Shown: positions 1 to 7,997 of the stretch, piece by piece | Layout: every line of letters begins with the position of its first letter | How positions within the stretch are numbered: the stretch's first letter is position 1 | From: Desulfomicrobiaceae bacterium | Lineage (GTDB): Bacteria > Desulfobacterota > Desulfovibrionia > Desulfovibrionales > Desulfomicrobiaceae | Assembly (NCBI GenBank): GCA_003530935.1 | Contig: DPEO01000110.1 | Location: 1 to 16,147, forward strand | Length of the DNA: 16,147 bases | Direction of reading: 5' to 3' | Made by a program: the position numbers and the translations under genes | The notes under the pieces: model-generated | Told to the model about the DNA's origin: nothing | What the model saw: the letters and a program-made list of their open reading frames with translations, nothing else | The model's database searches: none

Positions 1-796
1 TCTGGTGAGCAAACCCGGACATATCGCCTCCGGATCCATCCTCTTTGAAGGCCAAGACCTGGTAGCCCTCTCTCCGGAAGCGATGCGCCAAATCCGCGGC
101 AACCGCATCGCCATGATCTTTCAGGATCCCATGATGACCCTGAATCCAGTGCTGACCATCGGCACCCAGATGGTGGAGACCCTTCAGGCCCACTTCCCCA
201 TGAGCACGGCCGAAGCCGAGGCCTTGGCCCTGGAAAAACTGCGCCAGGTGGCCATCCCCTCGCCGGAAAAGCGCCTGCGCCAATACCCGCATGAGTTTTC
301 CGGCGGCATGCGCCAGCGCATCGTCATCGCCATCGCCCTGCTCACCTCTCCGTCGCTCATCATCGCCGACGAGCCGACCACCGCCCTGGATGTCACCATC
401 CAGGCGGACATCATGGAGCTTTTGCTGCACCTGTGCGAAACAGAGCACATGGGGCTTCTGCTCATCACCCATGACCTGGCCGTGGTCTCCCAGGTCACCC
501 AAAAAATTGCCGTCATGTACGCCGGAGCCATCGTGGAGATGGGCCCCACCGAAAACATCGTCCGCGCCCCCAAGCATCCCTACACCCAAGGACTCCTCGC
601 CGCCCTGCCCCAAAACGCCGCGCGCCGCGGTCGGCTCAACCAGATTCCCGGAACAATGCCCACGCTCTCTCGCATTCCTTCAGGGTGCTCCTTCCACAAC
701 CGCTGTCCCAAGGCCGCGGATATCTGCCGCACGACTCCCCCCCACGTGCACCCTCTTGCCGACGGCACGGCAGTGGCCTGCCATCTCGTGGACTAA
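1..796 (+). CDS. Peptide ABC transporter ATPase, OppD/DppD type (5' end cut off)
   Basis: ATP-hydrolysing subunit of a peptide (Opp/Dpp-type) ABC importer, acting on the cytoplasmic face of the inner membrane. The frame is open to the left edge, and the Walker A loop, which should precede the visible sequence, is missing, so the true start lies upstream. Counting from the GTG at position 5, the Q-loop is MIFQDP (37-42), the signature is FSGGMRQR (98-105), Walker B ends in ADEPTTALD (121-129) and the H-loop His is at 156. The C-terminal tail carries the cysteine-rich element typical of oligopeptide-family ATPases (C228, C234, C241, C259). The next gene, an OppF-type ATPase, starts 13 nt after the stop, so the two should form a heterodimeric ATPase pair; the permeases and binding protein would lie upstream. 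Peptide versus nickel or other substrates cannot be decided from the ATPase alone. Confidence 0.93.
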   Translation, partial: LVSKPGHIASGSILFEGQDLVALSPEAMRQIRGNRIAMIFQDPMMTLNPVLTIGTQMVETLQAHFPMSTAEAEALALEKLRQVAIPSPEKRLRQYPHEFSGGMRQRIVIAIALLTSPSLIIADEPTTALDVTIQADIMELLLHLCETEHMGLLLITHDLAVVSQVTQKIAVMYAGAIVEMGPTENIVRAPKHPYTQGLLAALPQNAARRGRLNQIPGTMPTLSRIPSGCSFHNRCPKAADICRTTPPHVHPLADGTAVACHLVD

Positions 797-809
797 AAGG
801 AGCACTGCC

Positions 810-1823
810 ATGAAGACACCTGTACTGGTAGAACTCCATAACGTGGTCAAACACTTCGATATTTCCGGCGGCTTTCTGGACCGCATCTCCTGGCGGAACG
901 GCAAACTCACCCAACGCCGCACCATCGTCCATGCGGTCAACAATGTCTCCTTCTCCATCCATGAAGGGGAAACCGTCAGCGTGGTGGGAGAATCCGGATG
1001 CGGCAAATCGACCTTGGCCCGCACCGTCATGCGCCTCTATCCGCCCAATTCCGGCGAAATCCGCTACCGGGGCGAACGCATCGACAATCTCTCCCGAAAC
1101 CGCATGCGGCCGTACCGCACCAAGATGCAGATGGTCTTCCAGGACCCGTACGCCTCCCTCAACCCGCGCATGCGCATCCGCGACACCATCACCGAGCCCA
1201 TCCTCTTCCACAACCCGCATCTGTCCGCGCACGAGGCCGCACAGCGGGCGGCAGAAGTCATGGAACAGGTAGGCGTCAACCCCGACTGGGGGGACCGCTT
1301 TCCGCACGAATTTTCCGGCGGCCAGCGCCAGCGGGTCTCCATTGCCCGAGCCTTGGCCGTGGACCCGGAGTTCATCGTCGCCGATGAACCCATCGCGGCT
1401 CTGGATGTGTCCATTCAGGCGCAGATCCTCAATCTGCTCATGGACCTCCAGGAACAACGCGGCCTGACCTACCTCTTCATCAGCCACGACCTCTCGGTGG
1501 TGCGCCATATCTCCAACCGCGTGGCAGTGATGTACCTGGGATGTCTCTGCGAGCTGGCGGACGCCGAAGAAATCTTCCAGGCCCCACGCCACCCGTACAC
1601 CCAGGCCCTCATCTCCGCCATTCCCAAGATCGGCGCCACAGGCTTTTCCCATGTAAAACTCACCGGCGACGTGCCCACGCCCATCCACCTGCCTTCCGGC
1701 TGCGTGTTCCACGGCCGCTGCCCCCACGCCCGGGAGCGCTGCCGCCAGGACATCCCCCGGCTCCACGCCCTGCCCTCCGGCACGCACGTGGCCTGCCACG
1801 GGGTGGAGGAGGGGTGGATATAA
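810..1823 (+). CDS. Peptide ABC transporter ATPase, OppF/DppF type
   Basis: Second ATPase of the peptide importer, 337 residues, complete. The ATG at 810 is preceded by AGGAG at 798-802, right after the stop of the OppD-type gene; the longer open frame upstream is read-through inside that gene. Walker A is GESGCGKST (60-68), the Q-loop Gln is 111, the signature FSGGQRQR is 168-175, Walker B ends ADEP (191-194) with Glu193, and the H-loop His is 226. The C-terminal oligopeptide-transporter element is present (SGCVFHGRC and further cysteines, C298, C304, C311, C329). The D-loop reads PIAALD where many homologues have PVSALD, a mild change. A strong intrinsic terminator 113 nt after the stop may close this operon. 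The family assignment is firm; the exact substrate is not. Confidence 0.95.
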   Translation: MKTPVLVELHNVVKHFDISGGFLDRISWRNGKLTQRRTIVHAVNNVSFSIHEGETVSVVGESGCGKSTLARTVMRLYPPNSGEIRYRGERIDNLSRNRMRPYRTKMQMVFQDPYASLNPRMRIRDTITEPILFHNPHLSAHEAAQRAAEVMEQVGVNPDWGDRFPHEFSGGQRQRVSIARALAVDPEFIVADEPIAALDVSIQAQILNLLMDLQEQRGLTYLFISHDLSVVRHISNRVAVMYLGCLCELADAEEIFQAPRHPYTQALISAIPKIGATGFSHVKLTGDVPTPIHLPSGCVFHGRCPHARERCRQDIPRLHALPSGTHVACHGVEEGWI

Positions 1824-1978
1824 GTCCTGGACGGCCACGTCTCTCTCGGCTAGAAAATTTTGCGGAGGAACGCCGGACCCAGTATCCGCCCAGTGCCATG
1901 ATTCTTCGAAAATCCGCTGAACTTTTCAAGCCAACGGGGCCCTTCCGCAAGTGGAGGGCCCCTTTTTTTTCGTCCTAG
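1814..1978 (+). CDS. Possible 54-codon leader ORF upstream of pyrB (speculative)
   Basis: A short open frame starts at a GTG (1814), overlapping the last codons of the OppF-type gene. It is preceded by a GGAGG-rich stretch at about 1804-1811, runs straight through the terminator hairpin and its T-run, and stops with TAG at 1976-1978, 15 nt before the pyrB ATG. A shorter version starts at ATG 1898 but lacks a well-spaced ribosome binding site. The arrangement resembles the E. coli pyrBI leader, where translation of a leader ORF through the attenuator lets RNA polymerase read into pyrB. The peptide matches nothing I recognise, and the ORF may be chance in GC-rich DNA. Confidence 0.2.
   Translation: MDISPGRPRLSRLENFAEERRTQYPPSAMILRKSAELFKPTGPFRKWRAPFFSS
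1936..1970 (+). terminator. Intrinsic terminator between the opp operon and pyrB, possible pyrB attenuator
   Basis: A perfect 8-bp GC stem (GGGGCCCT at 1936-1943 pairing with AGGGCCCC at 1955-1962) closes an 11-nt loop and is followed at once by eight T residues (1963-1970). This is a textbook Rho-independent terminator on the + strand. It lies 113 nt after the OppF-type gene and ends only 23 nt before the pyrB ATG. It may therefore end the transporter transcript, attenuate pyrB, or both. Confidence 0.92.
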
Positions 1979-1993
1979 CCCAGCGAGGTCCCC

Positions 1994-2920
1994 ATGCAAT
2001 GGCCCCATAAAGACTTACTCGACGTCTCTCAGCTCACCACCGAGGAAGCGCTCTTTCTCTTGCGTACGGCCGAACGCTTTGCCGAGATCAACACCCGCCC
2101 CGTCAAGAAGGCGCCCATTCTCAAAGGCAAAAGCGTCGTCCTCTTCTTCGCCGAGCCCTCCACCCGCACCAAGGTCTCCTTTGACGTTGCGGTCAAGCGC
2201 CTGTCCGCTGACAGCTTCAGCATCAGCGCCTCCACCAGCTCTCTGCAAAAAGGCGAAAGCCTCAAGGACACGGCCCTCACTCTGGAGGCCATGCGGCCGG
2301 ACGCCATCGTCATCCGGCACCGGGCAAGCGGCGCGGCCCAGTACCTGGCCGAGCGACTGCGCTGCGCGGTCATCAACGCCGGCGACGGCCAGCACGCCCA
2401 CCCCACCCAGGCGCTGCTCGACACCTTCACCCTGAGCCAGGCCTGGCAGGGGGCGTTCGCCGGCAAGGTCGTCTGCATCCTCGGCGATATCGCCCATAGC
2501 CGGGTGGCGCGCTCCGGCGTGGACCTCCTCTCCCGCCTGGGCGTGCGTGTCCGCCTCTGCGGGCCCCGCACCCTGCTACCCCCAGGGGTGGCCAGCTGGC
2601 CCGCCCAGGTGTACACCGACCCTGGCGCGGCAGTGGCCGGGGCGGACGCCATCATGTGTCTGCGCCTCCAATTGGAACGCCAGCAGGCAGGGCTTCTCCC
2701 GAACCTTGCCGAATATGCCCGACGCTTTGGTCTGTCGCGTGCGCTGCTCGCCAAGGCGGCCCCGGGGGCCGTGGTCCTGCACCCCGGTCCCATGAACCGG
2801 GGAGTGGAAATCGCCGATTCTGTGGCCGATGGCCCTGCCAGCCGCGTCCTCGGTCAAGTGACCGCGGGAGTGGCCGTGCGCATGGCCGTGCTCCACTTGC
2901 TTCTTACCCGCAAAGCCTAA
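1994..2920 (+). CDS. pyrB: Aspartate carbamoyltransferase catalytic subunit
   Basis: Catalyses carbamoyl phosphate + L-aspartate to N-carbamoyl-aspartate, the committed step of pyrimidine synthesis, in the cytoplasm. The 308 residues match the usual catalytic-chain length. The carbamoyl-phosphate loop is PSTRT (55-59), the mobile 80s-loop Lys is in LQKGES (84-89), the substrate-site motif HPTQ is 136-139 within GDGQHAHPTQALLD, and the C-terminal HPGPMNRG is 263-270. Arg224 (in CLRLQLER) is placed as the aspartate-domain arginine. A GAGG ribosome binding site at 1985-1988 sits 5 nt from the ATG. No pyrI regulatory-chain gene is in the window; pyrC follows directly, so the two may be co-expressed and could form the PyrB-PyrC assembly known in some bacteria. 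The terminator just upstream hints at attenuation. Confidence 0.96.
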   Translation: MQWPHKDLLDVSQLTTEEALFLLRTAERFAEINTRPVKKAPILKGKSVVLFFAEPSTRTKVSFDVAVKRLSADSFSISASTSSLQKGESLKDTALTLEAMRPDAIVIRHRASGAAQYLAERLRCAVINAGDGQHAHPTQALLDTFTLSQAWQGAFAGKVVCILGDIAHSRVARSGVDLLSRLGVRVRLCGPRTLLPPGVASWPAQVYTDPGAAVAGADAIMCLRLQLERQQAGLLPNLAEYARRFGLSRALLAKAAPGAVVLHPGPMNRGVEIADSVADGPASRVLGQVTAGVAVRMAVLHLLLTRKA

Positions 2921-2931
2921 AGGAGAATTCC

Positions 2932-4218
2932 ATGCTCACCTGGATCATCCGCCATGCCCGTCTGGGCGATGCGATCATAGATCTTGCCGTCCAGGCAGAC
3001 CGCATCGCCGCCATCGCCCCGGCAGAAAGTCTCCAGGCCGAGGATGCGCGCGTCCTGGAGGCGCACGGCGCGCGGCTGCTGCCGAGCCTCATCGACGCCC
3101 ACGTCCACCTGCGGGAGCCTGGATTCGAATACAAAGAAGACATCGCCTCGGGCCTTGCCGCTGCCTTGGCGGGCGGCTTCGGCCAGGTGATGGCCATGGC
3201 CAACACGAACCCGGTCAACGATTCGGCCACGGTGACCACCTTCATGCTGGAGCGGGCCCGTGTGAGCCACCCCCACGGCCCCTGGCTTCGGCCCATCGGC
3301 GCCCTGACCAAGGGCCTGGCCGGCCAAGAGCTGGCGCCTGCCGGCGAACTGGCGGAGGCAGGATGCGTGGCCCTCTCCAACGACGGAAAACCCGTGGCCT
3401 CCACGGAGATCCTGCGCCGGGCCATGGAGTACGCCGCCGACCTTGGACTTATGGTCATCGACCACTGCGAAGACCCCGCGCTGGGCGCTGGCGGCGGCAT
3501 GAACGAAGGCGCGCTCTCCGGCCGCCTGGGGATCAAAGGCATCCCGGACGTCAGCGAGGCCATCCAGGTGGCGCGGGATGTCCTCTTGGCGAGCTATCTC
3601 GACATCCCCATCCACCTGGCCCACATCAGCTGCCGCGCCTCGGTGGAGATCATTGCCCAAGCCAAGGCCAAAGGGGTGCCGGTCACGGCCGAGACCTGTC
3701 CCCACTACCTGGTGTGGGACGAGACCATGGTGGAGGGGTACCGCACCGCCGCCAAGGTGAACCCGCCGCTGCGCACCGCCGACGATGTCCTGGCCCTGCG
3801 CGAGGCCGTGCGCACCGGAGTCATCGACATCCTGGCCACGGACCACGCCCCGCACGCGGCCCACGAAAAAGACGTCCCCTTCGATGAGGCGCCCTTCGGC
3901 ATCAGCGGCCTGGACACGGCCCTGGCGCTCACCACCCTTTTGGTGCGCGAGCACGCGCTTTCCTGGAGCGACGCCGTGCGTCTCTGGGCCGAGGCTCCGG
4001 CGCGCATCTTCCGCCTGCCGGAAGCACGCATCGAGGAAGGCGCTCCCGCCAATTTCCTCCTTCTGGCGGAAGACGCCTCCTGGACCGTGTCCCGACAAAC
4101 CATGCTCTCCAAGAGCACCAATACCCCGGCCCTAGGCATGGAACTCCCTGGCCGGGTCGTCGCCCACTTCCTCGGCGGCCAACTCTTGTTCCACCGCACG
4201 CCATGGCCCGCATCCTGA
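2932..4218 (+). CDS. pyrC: Dihydroorotase, type I (metal-dependent)
   Basis: Cyclises N-carbamoyl-aspartate to dihydroorotate, the step after PyrB. The 428 residues fit the amidohydrolase-fold type I family. The metal and active-site residues all look intact: HVH at 57-59 in DAHVHLREPG, Asp151 in SNDGKP, His178 in IDHCED, His231 in AHISC and Asp304 in ATDHAPH. This argues for an active enzyme rather than the inactive PyrC-like partner subunit seen next to pyrB in some lineages. The ATG at 2932 follows AGGAG at 2921-2925, 11 nt after the pyrB stop; a longer frame reading back into pyrB is not credible. The last 16 nt overlap the start of the following response-regulator gene. Confidence 0.95.
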   Translation: MLTWIIRHARLGDAIIDLAVQADRIAAIAPAESLQAEDARVLEAHGARLLPSLIDAHVHLREPGFEYKEDIASGLAAALAGGFGQVMAMANTNPVNDSATVTTFMLERARVSHPHGPWLRPIGALTKGLAGQELAPAGELAEAGCVALSNDGKPVASTEILRRAMEYAADLGLMVIDHCEDPALGAGGGMNEGALSGRLGIKGIPDVSEAIQVARDVLLASYLDIPIHLAHISCRASVEIIAQAKAKGVPVTAETCPHYLVWDETMVEGYRTAAKVNPPLRTADDVLALREAVRTGVIDILATDHAPHAAHEKDVPFDEAPFGISGLDTALALTTLLVREHALSWSDAVRLWAEAPARIFRLPEARIEEGAPANFLLLAEDASWTVSRQTMLSKSTNTPALGMELPGRVVAHFLGGQLLFHRTPWPAS

Positions 4219-5588
4219 TCGTCGATGATGATCTCAGCCTGCGGGAGGTGCTGGAAATCGCCCTCTCCCGCGCCCGCCACCAGGTGCGCCTGGCCGCGGA
4301 CATTGCCTCGGCCTGGAAGACCCTGGAGCGGGAGAGTGTGGACCTCGCCCTGGTGGATCTGCGCCTGGGGACGGAAAGCGGCCTGGAGCTCTTGCGGCGC
4401 ATGCACGAGGCCGGCCTGCCCACGCCGACGGTCATGATCACCGCCTATGCGGACACCAAAAGCGCCATGGAAGCCATCCGCCTCGGCGCCCGGGATTACA
4501 TCCCCAAACCCTTCGAGCTGGACGAACTCCTGCTTCTCGTGGAACGCACCCTGGAAAGCGCCCGCCTGGAGATGGAAAACGCCCTGCTCAAAGGGGAGCT
4601 CCACGACCGCTACGGCACGGTCATCGCCCACTCCCCGGCCATGGGCCACGTGCTGCGCCTTGCCGAACGCATCGCGCCCACGCCCATTTCCGTGCTCATC
4701 ACCGGCGAATCCGGCACGGGCAAGGAGCTCATCGCCCGCACCATCCACCGCCAAAGCCCCCGGGGGGGCGGGCCGTTTCTGGCCATCAACTGCGGCGGCC
4801 TCCCGGAGCACCTGGTGGAGAGCGAACTCTTCGGCTTCCGCAAAGGGGCCTTTACCGGCGCCGATCGCTCCAAAAAAGGCCTGGTGGAAATGGCAAACGG
4901 CGGCACCCTGTTTCTCGACGAAGTGGCGGAACTCACGCCAGCCATCCAAGTCAAACTCTTGCGGTTTCTCCAAGAACGCCGTTTCCTCCCCTTGGGATCC
5001 ACGGAAGAGTGCAGCGCCGACGTGCGCATCATCGCCGCAACCAACCGTCCGGTGGAGGAGGAAGTGGCCCAGGGGACCCTGCGCGAAGACCTCTACTACC
5101 GCTTGAGCGGCATGCGGGTGCATCTCCCGCCGCTGCGGGAGCGCCAAGAAGACATCCTTCCCCTGGCCGAGCACTTCCTGCGCCGGGCCTGCGCCGAACA
5201 AAAACGCTCCATCGAGGCCTTTTCCGAAAGCGCCCGCGCCAAACTCCTCTCCTACACCTACCCCGGCAACGTGCGCGAGCTGGAAAACATCGTCGAGCGC
5301 GCCGTGGCGCTGGAGACCGGACGAGTCATCCACCCAGAATCTCTTATTATTTACGAGACCTGCCCCCATCGTGCCCACGATCCGGAACTCTCCCGCCTGT
5401 GGAACGGCCAGATCAACCTCGATCAATACCTCCTGGAGCACGAGCGCTCGATCCTCCACGAAGCCCTTGCCAAGACCGGCGGTCACAAAGGCAAGGCCGC
5501 GGAACTCTTAGGAATCAGTTTTCGGCAGCTGCGCTACCGCTTGACCAAGACCACAGAAAAAGACGAAGATTCTTTCTCCGGCCCGTAA
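4203..5588 (+). CDS. Sigma-54-dependent response regulator, NtrC family (PilR-like)
   Basis: A two-component transcriptional activator working with sigma-54 RNA polymerase, 461 residues. The receiver domain (about 1-120) has acidic residues D8-D9, phospho-acceptor D52 and the conserved K102. The AAA+ domain (about 138-370) has Walker A GESGTGKE (168-175), the sigma-54-contacting GAFTGA loop (215-220), Walker B FLDE (237-240) and the arginine-finger stretch REDLYYRL (294-301). The Fis-type helix-turn-helix is at 427-448, and its ISFRQLRYRL segment closely recalls PilR-type regulators of type IV pili. The start at 4203 lies inside pyrC (16-nt overlap), so translation is probably coupled. No sensor kinase is encoded in the window, so its signal and targets are unknown. 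The PilR resemblance is by eye on the DNA-binding helix only. Confidence 0.93.
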   Translation: MARILIVDDDLSLREVLEIALSRARHQVRLAADIASAWKTLERESVDLALVDLRLGTESGLELLRRMHEAGLPTPTVMITAYADTKSAMEAIRLGARDYIPKPFELDELLLLVERTLESARLEMENALLKGELHDRYGTVIAHSPAMGHVLRLAERIAPTPISVLITGESGTGKELIARTIHRQSPRGGGPFLAINCGGLPEHLVESELFGFRKGAFTGADRSKKGLVEMANGGTLFLDEVAELTPAIQVKLLRFLQERRFLPLGSTEECSADVRIIAATNRPVEEEVAQGTLREDLYYRLSGMRVHLPPLRERQEDILPLAEHFLRRACAEQKRSIEAFSESARAKLLSYTYPGNVRELENIVERAVALETGRVIHPESLIIYETCPHRAHDPELSRLWNGQINLDQYLLEHERSILHEALAKTGGHKGKAAELLGISFRQLRYRLTKTTEKDEDSFSGP

Positions 5589-5622
5589 GCCGGGACTTCG
5601 TTCGCCCATAAGGAGCCTTCCC

Positions 5623-6939
5623 ATGCCCCAACCCATCCGAGACGCTGCATCGCTGTGCAAAACCATCATGCGCAACGGCTACGACGCCTACGTCATTGGC
5701 GCCGCCCTGCATGAGCGCCTCCTTGCCCACTCCAAAGACGCCACCGTGGATATCTGCACGGATTTGGACATAGACGGCCTGCGCGGCCTCTTTCCCGAAA
5801 TCAAAGCCGCCGACGGCCCCATGTTCGCCACGCTCACCCAGGGAGAATCCATCTTCCACTTCTATGCCGCCGACGTCCTCGACGCCTCGCATCCCGAGGT
5901 CTGCGTGGCGCAGCTCACCCCGCGCATGATCCTCGCCCTGCAGGAATGCGAAGAATTCCCCCTTTCCGTGGCCTGCCCCTACATCCCGCAACCCCGAGAC
6001 ACCTACGACGGCTTCGAACCTCTGGATCGCGGAGTGGTGCAACTCAAGGGCATCCCGGACGAAACCCTCAAGCACGACTACTCGCGCGCCATCCGCGCCC
6101 TGCGCTTTGCCGCCAACTACCACCTGCCCATCGAGGACAACACCTGGATGGCCTTGGTGCGCGCCTCCCGCCGCGTGCTCGACTACGTCTCGGTCACGGA
6201 CATCATGGACGAATGGCGCAAGGTGGAGGCGGAAAACATGTGGCGCTTCGTCCAGCTGCTTTTCGACACCATGATCCTCCACGGCCTGGTGCCCGAGCTC
6301 GCCGCCTTGTCGCGCATTTTCGAAACCAACGACGAAGACCGCACGTCCGTGTGGCAGCATACGGTGGCGGTCATGCGCCACTATCCCGAGGAACTCCCCT
6401 ACGACTGGTACGGCACATTGGCGTGCCTCTTCCACGACTGCGGCAAGCTCTACACCGGCGAACGCGTGGGCGAGCGCATCACCTTCTACCAACACCATCG
6501 GGTGGGGGCCAAAGTCGCCCGCAAGATCCTCAAACGGCTGCGGTTCAACACCGACGAGGTGGACCTCATCTGCCACTTGGTGCGGCACCACATGCATTTT
6601 CATTTCATGCTCACCGACAAAGGCATCCGCCGCTTCAAGGCCCTGGACGAGTACCCGCGGCTCATCGAGATCGCCCGCGCCAACATCAAGGCCCGCGACG
6701 GCGCCTACACCGAATTCAATCACAATATGAAGATGCTCGACCGGGCCGATATCCGTGAAGAGCTGCTGGAACCGCTGCTCAACGGCAAGCAGATCATGGA
6801 TATCGCCGGCATCAAGCCCGGCCCCGCGGTGGGGCTCATCCGCGACAGCCTGCTCCAGGCGCAAATCTCCGGCGATGTCACCACCGTGGACGAGGCGGTG
6901 CAATTCGTCCTGCGCTACAAGGAGCACAACCGCCTGTAG
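5623..6939 (+). CDS. CCA-adding-enzyme-like HD-domain protein with degenerate nucleotidyltransferase site
   Basis: A 438-residue protein built like a class II tRNA nucleotidyltransferase/poly(A) polymerase with a C-terminal HD phosphohydrolase domain. The N-terminal head (about 10-60) aligns with the nucleotidyltransferase motif, but the usual GG..VRD..LL is GAALHERLLA (26-35), and the metal-binding DxD appears as TVD (41-43), losing its first carboxylate. The later RDFTINAL-type motif is absent. The neck is well kept: GVVQLKGIPDETLKHDYSRA (137-156) followed by IRALRFA. The HD domain keeps H246, H271-D272 in FHDCGK, H291-H292 and H322-H323, so hydrolase activity is plausible. The C-terminus (LNGKQIMDIAGIKPGP, 386-401) is family-typical. 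AGGAG at 5611-5615 supports the ATG. Likely a paralogue repurposed as a phosphohydrolase or RNA-binding protein, not the cell's CCA enzyme; this is inference. Confidence 0.85.
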   Translation: MPQPIRDAASLCKTIMRNGYDAYVIGAALHERLLAHSKDATVDICTDLDIDGLRGLFPEIKAADGPMFATLTQGESIFHFYAADVLDASHPEVCVAQLTPRMILALQECEEFPLSVACPYIPQPRDTYDGFEPLDRGVVQLKGIPDETLKHDYSRAIRALRFAANYHLPIEDNTWMALVRASRRVLDYVSVTDIMDEWRKVEAENMWRFVQLLFDTMILHGLVPELAALSRIFETNDEDRTSVWQHTVAVMRHYPEELPYDWYGTLACLFHDCGKLYTGERVGERITFYQHHRVGAKVARKILKRLRFNTDEVDLICHLVRHHMHFHFMLTDKGIRRFKALDEYPRLIEIARANIKARDGAYTEFNHNMKMLDRADIREELLEPLLNGKQIMDIAGIKPGPAVGLIRDSLLQAQISGDVTTVDEAVQFVLRYKEHNRL

Positions 6940-7997
6940 TGGCCATGGACACCCCGAATCTCCTGGGCTTCACTCTCCCCGAACTGGAGGACTTCGTTGG
7001 CGAACGCGGGCATCCTCCGTTTCGGGCACGGCAGCTGTGGCAATGGCTGTGGCGCCGCGGCCAGCTGGACTTTGCGGCCATGACCAACTTGGCCAAGGCC
7101 CTGCGCGCCGAACTCAGCGCCACGGCGAGCGCACGTTTGCCGCACATCGCCCAAGTCCAGCGAAGCCAGGACGGCACGGTCAAATTTCTCCTCACCCTGG
7201 AAGACGGGGCCCAAGTGGAAACCGTGCTCATCCCCGATGACGACCGTTTCACCCAATGCCTGTCCTGCCAAGTGGGCTGCCCCATGGCCTGCACTTTCTG
7301 CGCCACCGGGACCATGGGGCTTCGGCGCAACCTGACCGGCGGCGAGATCGCCGCCCAGGTGCTTGCCGCCCGCCTCTGGGCAGAGGAAAACGTCCCGCAA
7401 AAGCCCATCACCAACCTCGTGTTCATGGGTATGGGGGAACCCTTTCTCAATTGGCCCAACGTGCGCCGCGCCCTCCACATCCTGACGCATCCCGAGGGGC
7501 TGAACTTCTCCCGCCGCCGCGTGACCCTTTCCACCTGCGGTATCCCCGGCACGCTGGAGCTTCTCGCCGAAGAAGACCTCGCCCTGCCGGCCATCTCGCT
7601 CCATGCCCCCACCCAAGAACTGCGGGCGCGCATCATGCCCAAAGCCGCGCACTGGGAGATCACCGAGCTCGTGGCGGCGCTTCGCCGCTACCCCCTGCGC
7701 CCCCGGGAGCGCATCACCATCGAGTATCTGCTCCTTGGCGGGGTCAACGACACTCTTGCCCACGCCCGGGATTTGGTGCGGCTGCTGTCCCACCTCAAAT
7801 GCAAGATCAATCTCATCGCCTACAATCCCACGCCCGGCGCGGTCTACCAGGCCCCCGCCCCCGACGCGGTCCTCGCCTTTGAAGACCTCTTGCGGCGCAA
7901 AGGCTTCACCGTGACGCTGCGCAAAAGCAAAGGCCAAGACATCGCCGCGGCCTGCGGACAACTCGCCACTCAAGGAACAGCCCATGCACAAACCTGA
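6939..7997 (+). CDS. rlmN: 23S rRNA (adenine-2503-C2) methyltransferase, radical SAM
   Basis: Methylates C2 of A2503 in 23S rRNA (and A37 in some tRNAs) using a [4Fe-4S] cluster and SAM. The cluster motif CxxxCxxC is C114, C118, C121 (GCPMACTFC). C107 in CLSCQVGC matches the N-terminal catalytic cysteine and C339 in DIAAACGQL matches the methylated one. FMGMGEP at 162-168 and the N-terminal FRARQLWQWL are also diagnostic. These separate it from Cfr only weakly, but the housekeeping context and sequence favour RlmN. The 352 residues are of family length. The start is GTG 6939, sharing one base with the upstream stop (TAGTG); ATG 6945 is an alternative, and no well-spaced ribosome binding site separates them. 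The 3' end overlaps hisI by 14 nt. Confidence 0.93.
   Translation: MAMDTPNLLGFTLPELEDFVGERGHPPFRARQLWQWLWRRGQLDFAAMTNLAKALRAELSATASARLPHIAQVQRSQDGTVKFLLTLEDGAQVETVLIPDDDRFTQCLSCQVGCPMACTFCATGTMGLRRNLTGGEIAAQVLAARLWAEENVPQKPITNLVFMGMGEPFLNWPNVRRALHILTHPEGLNFSRRRVTLSTCGIPGTLELLAEEDLALPAISLHAPTQELRARIMPKAAHWEITELVAALRRYPLRPRERITIEYLLLGGVNDTLAHARDLVRLLSHLKCKINLIAYNPTPGAVYQAPAPDAVLAFEDLLRRKGFTVTLRKSKGQDIAAACGQLATQGTAHAQT

Noticed and set aside
5..7. GTG as the real start of the first ATPase gene
   Set aside because: Starting there would omit Walker A, and the frame stays open to the edge, so the gene is better seen as truncated by the window.
1820..1836. PyrR-binding-loop-like sequence (AGTCCTGG)
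   Set aside because: The match breaks after the eighth base, and no flanking stem supports a PyrR anti-antiterminator.
636..1838. Long antisense open frame opposite the two ABC ATPase genes
   Set aside because: It lies opposite two clear ATPase genes, its translation shows no domain, and such frames are expected in the complement of GC-rich coding DNA.
1860..1888. TTGCGG-17 nt-TATCCG as a pyrB promoter
   Set aside because: Only half of each hexamer matches the sigma-70 consensus; at this GC content that is not distinguishable from chance, although the position would suit an attenuated leader.
3705..5486. Antisense open frame of almost 600 codons opposite pyrC and the response regulator
   Set aside because: Codon bias of the sense genes explains it: the + strand carries all catalytic motifs, and the antisense protein is Gly/Ala/Arg-rich without recognisable features.
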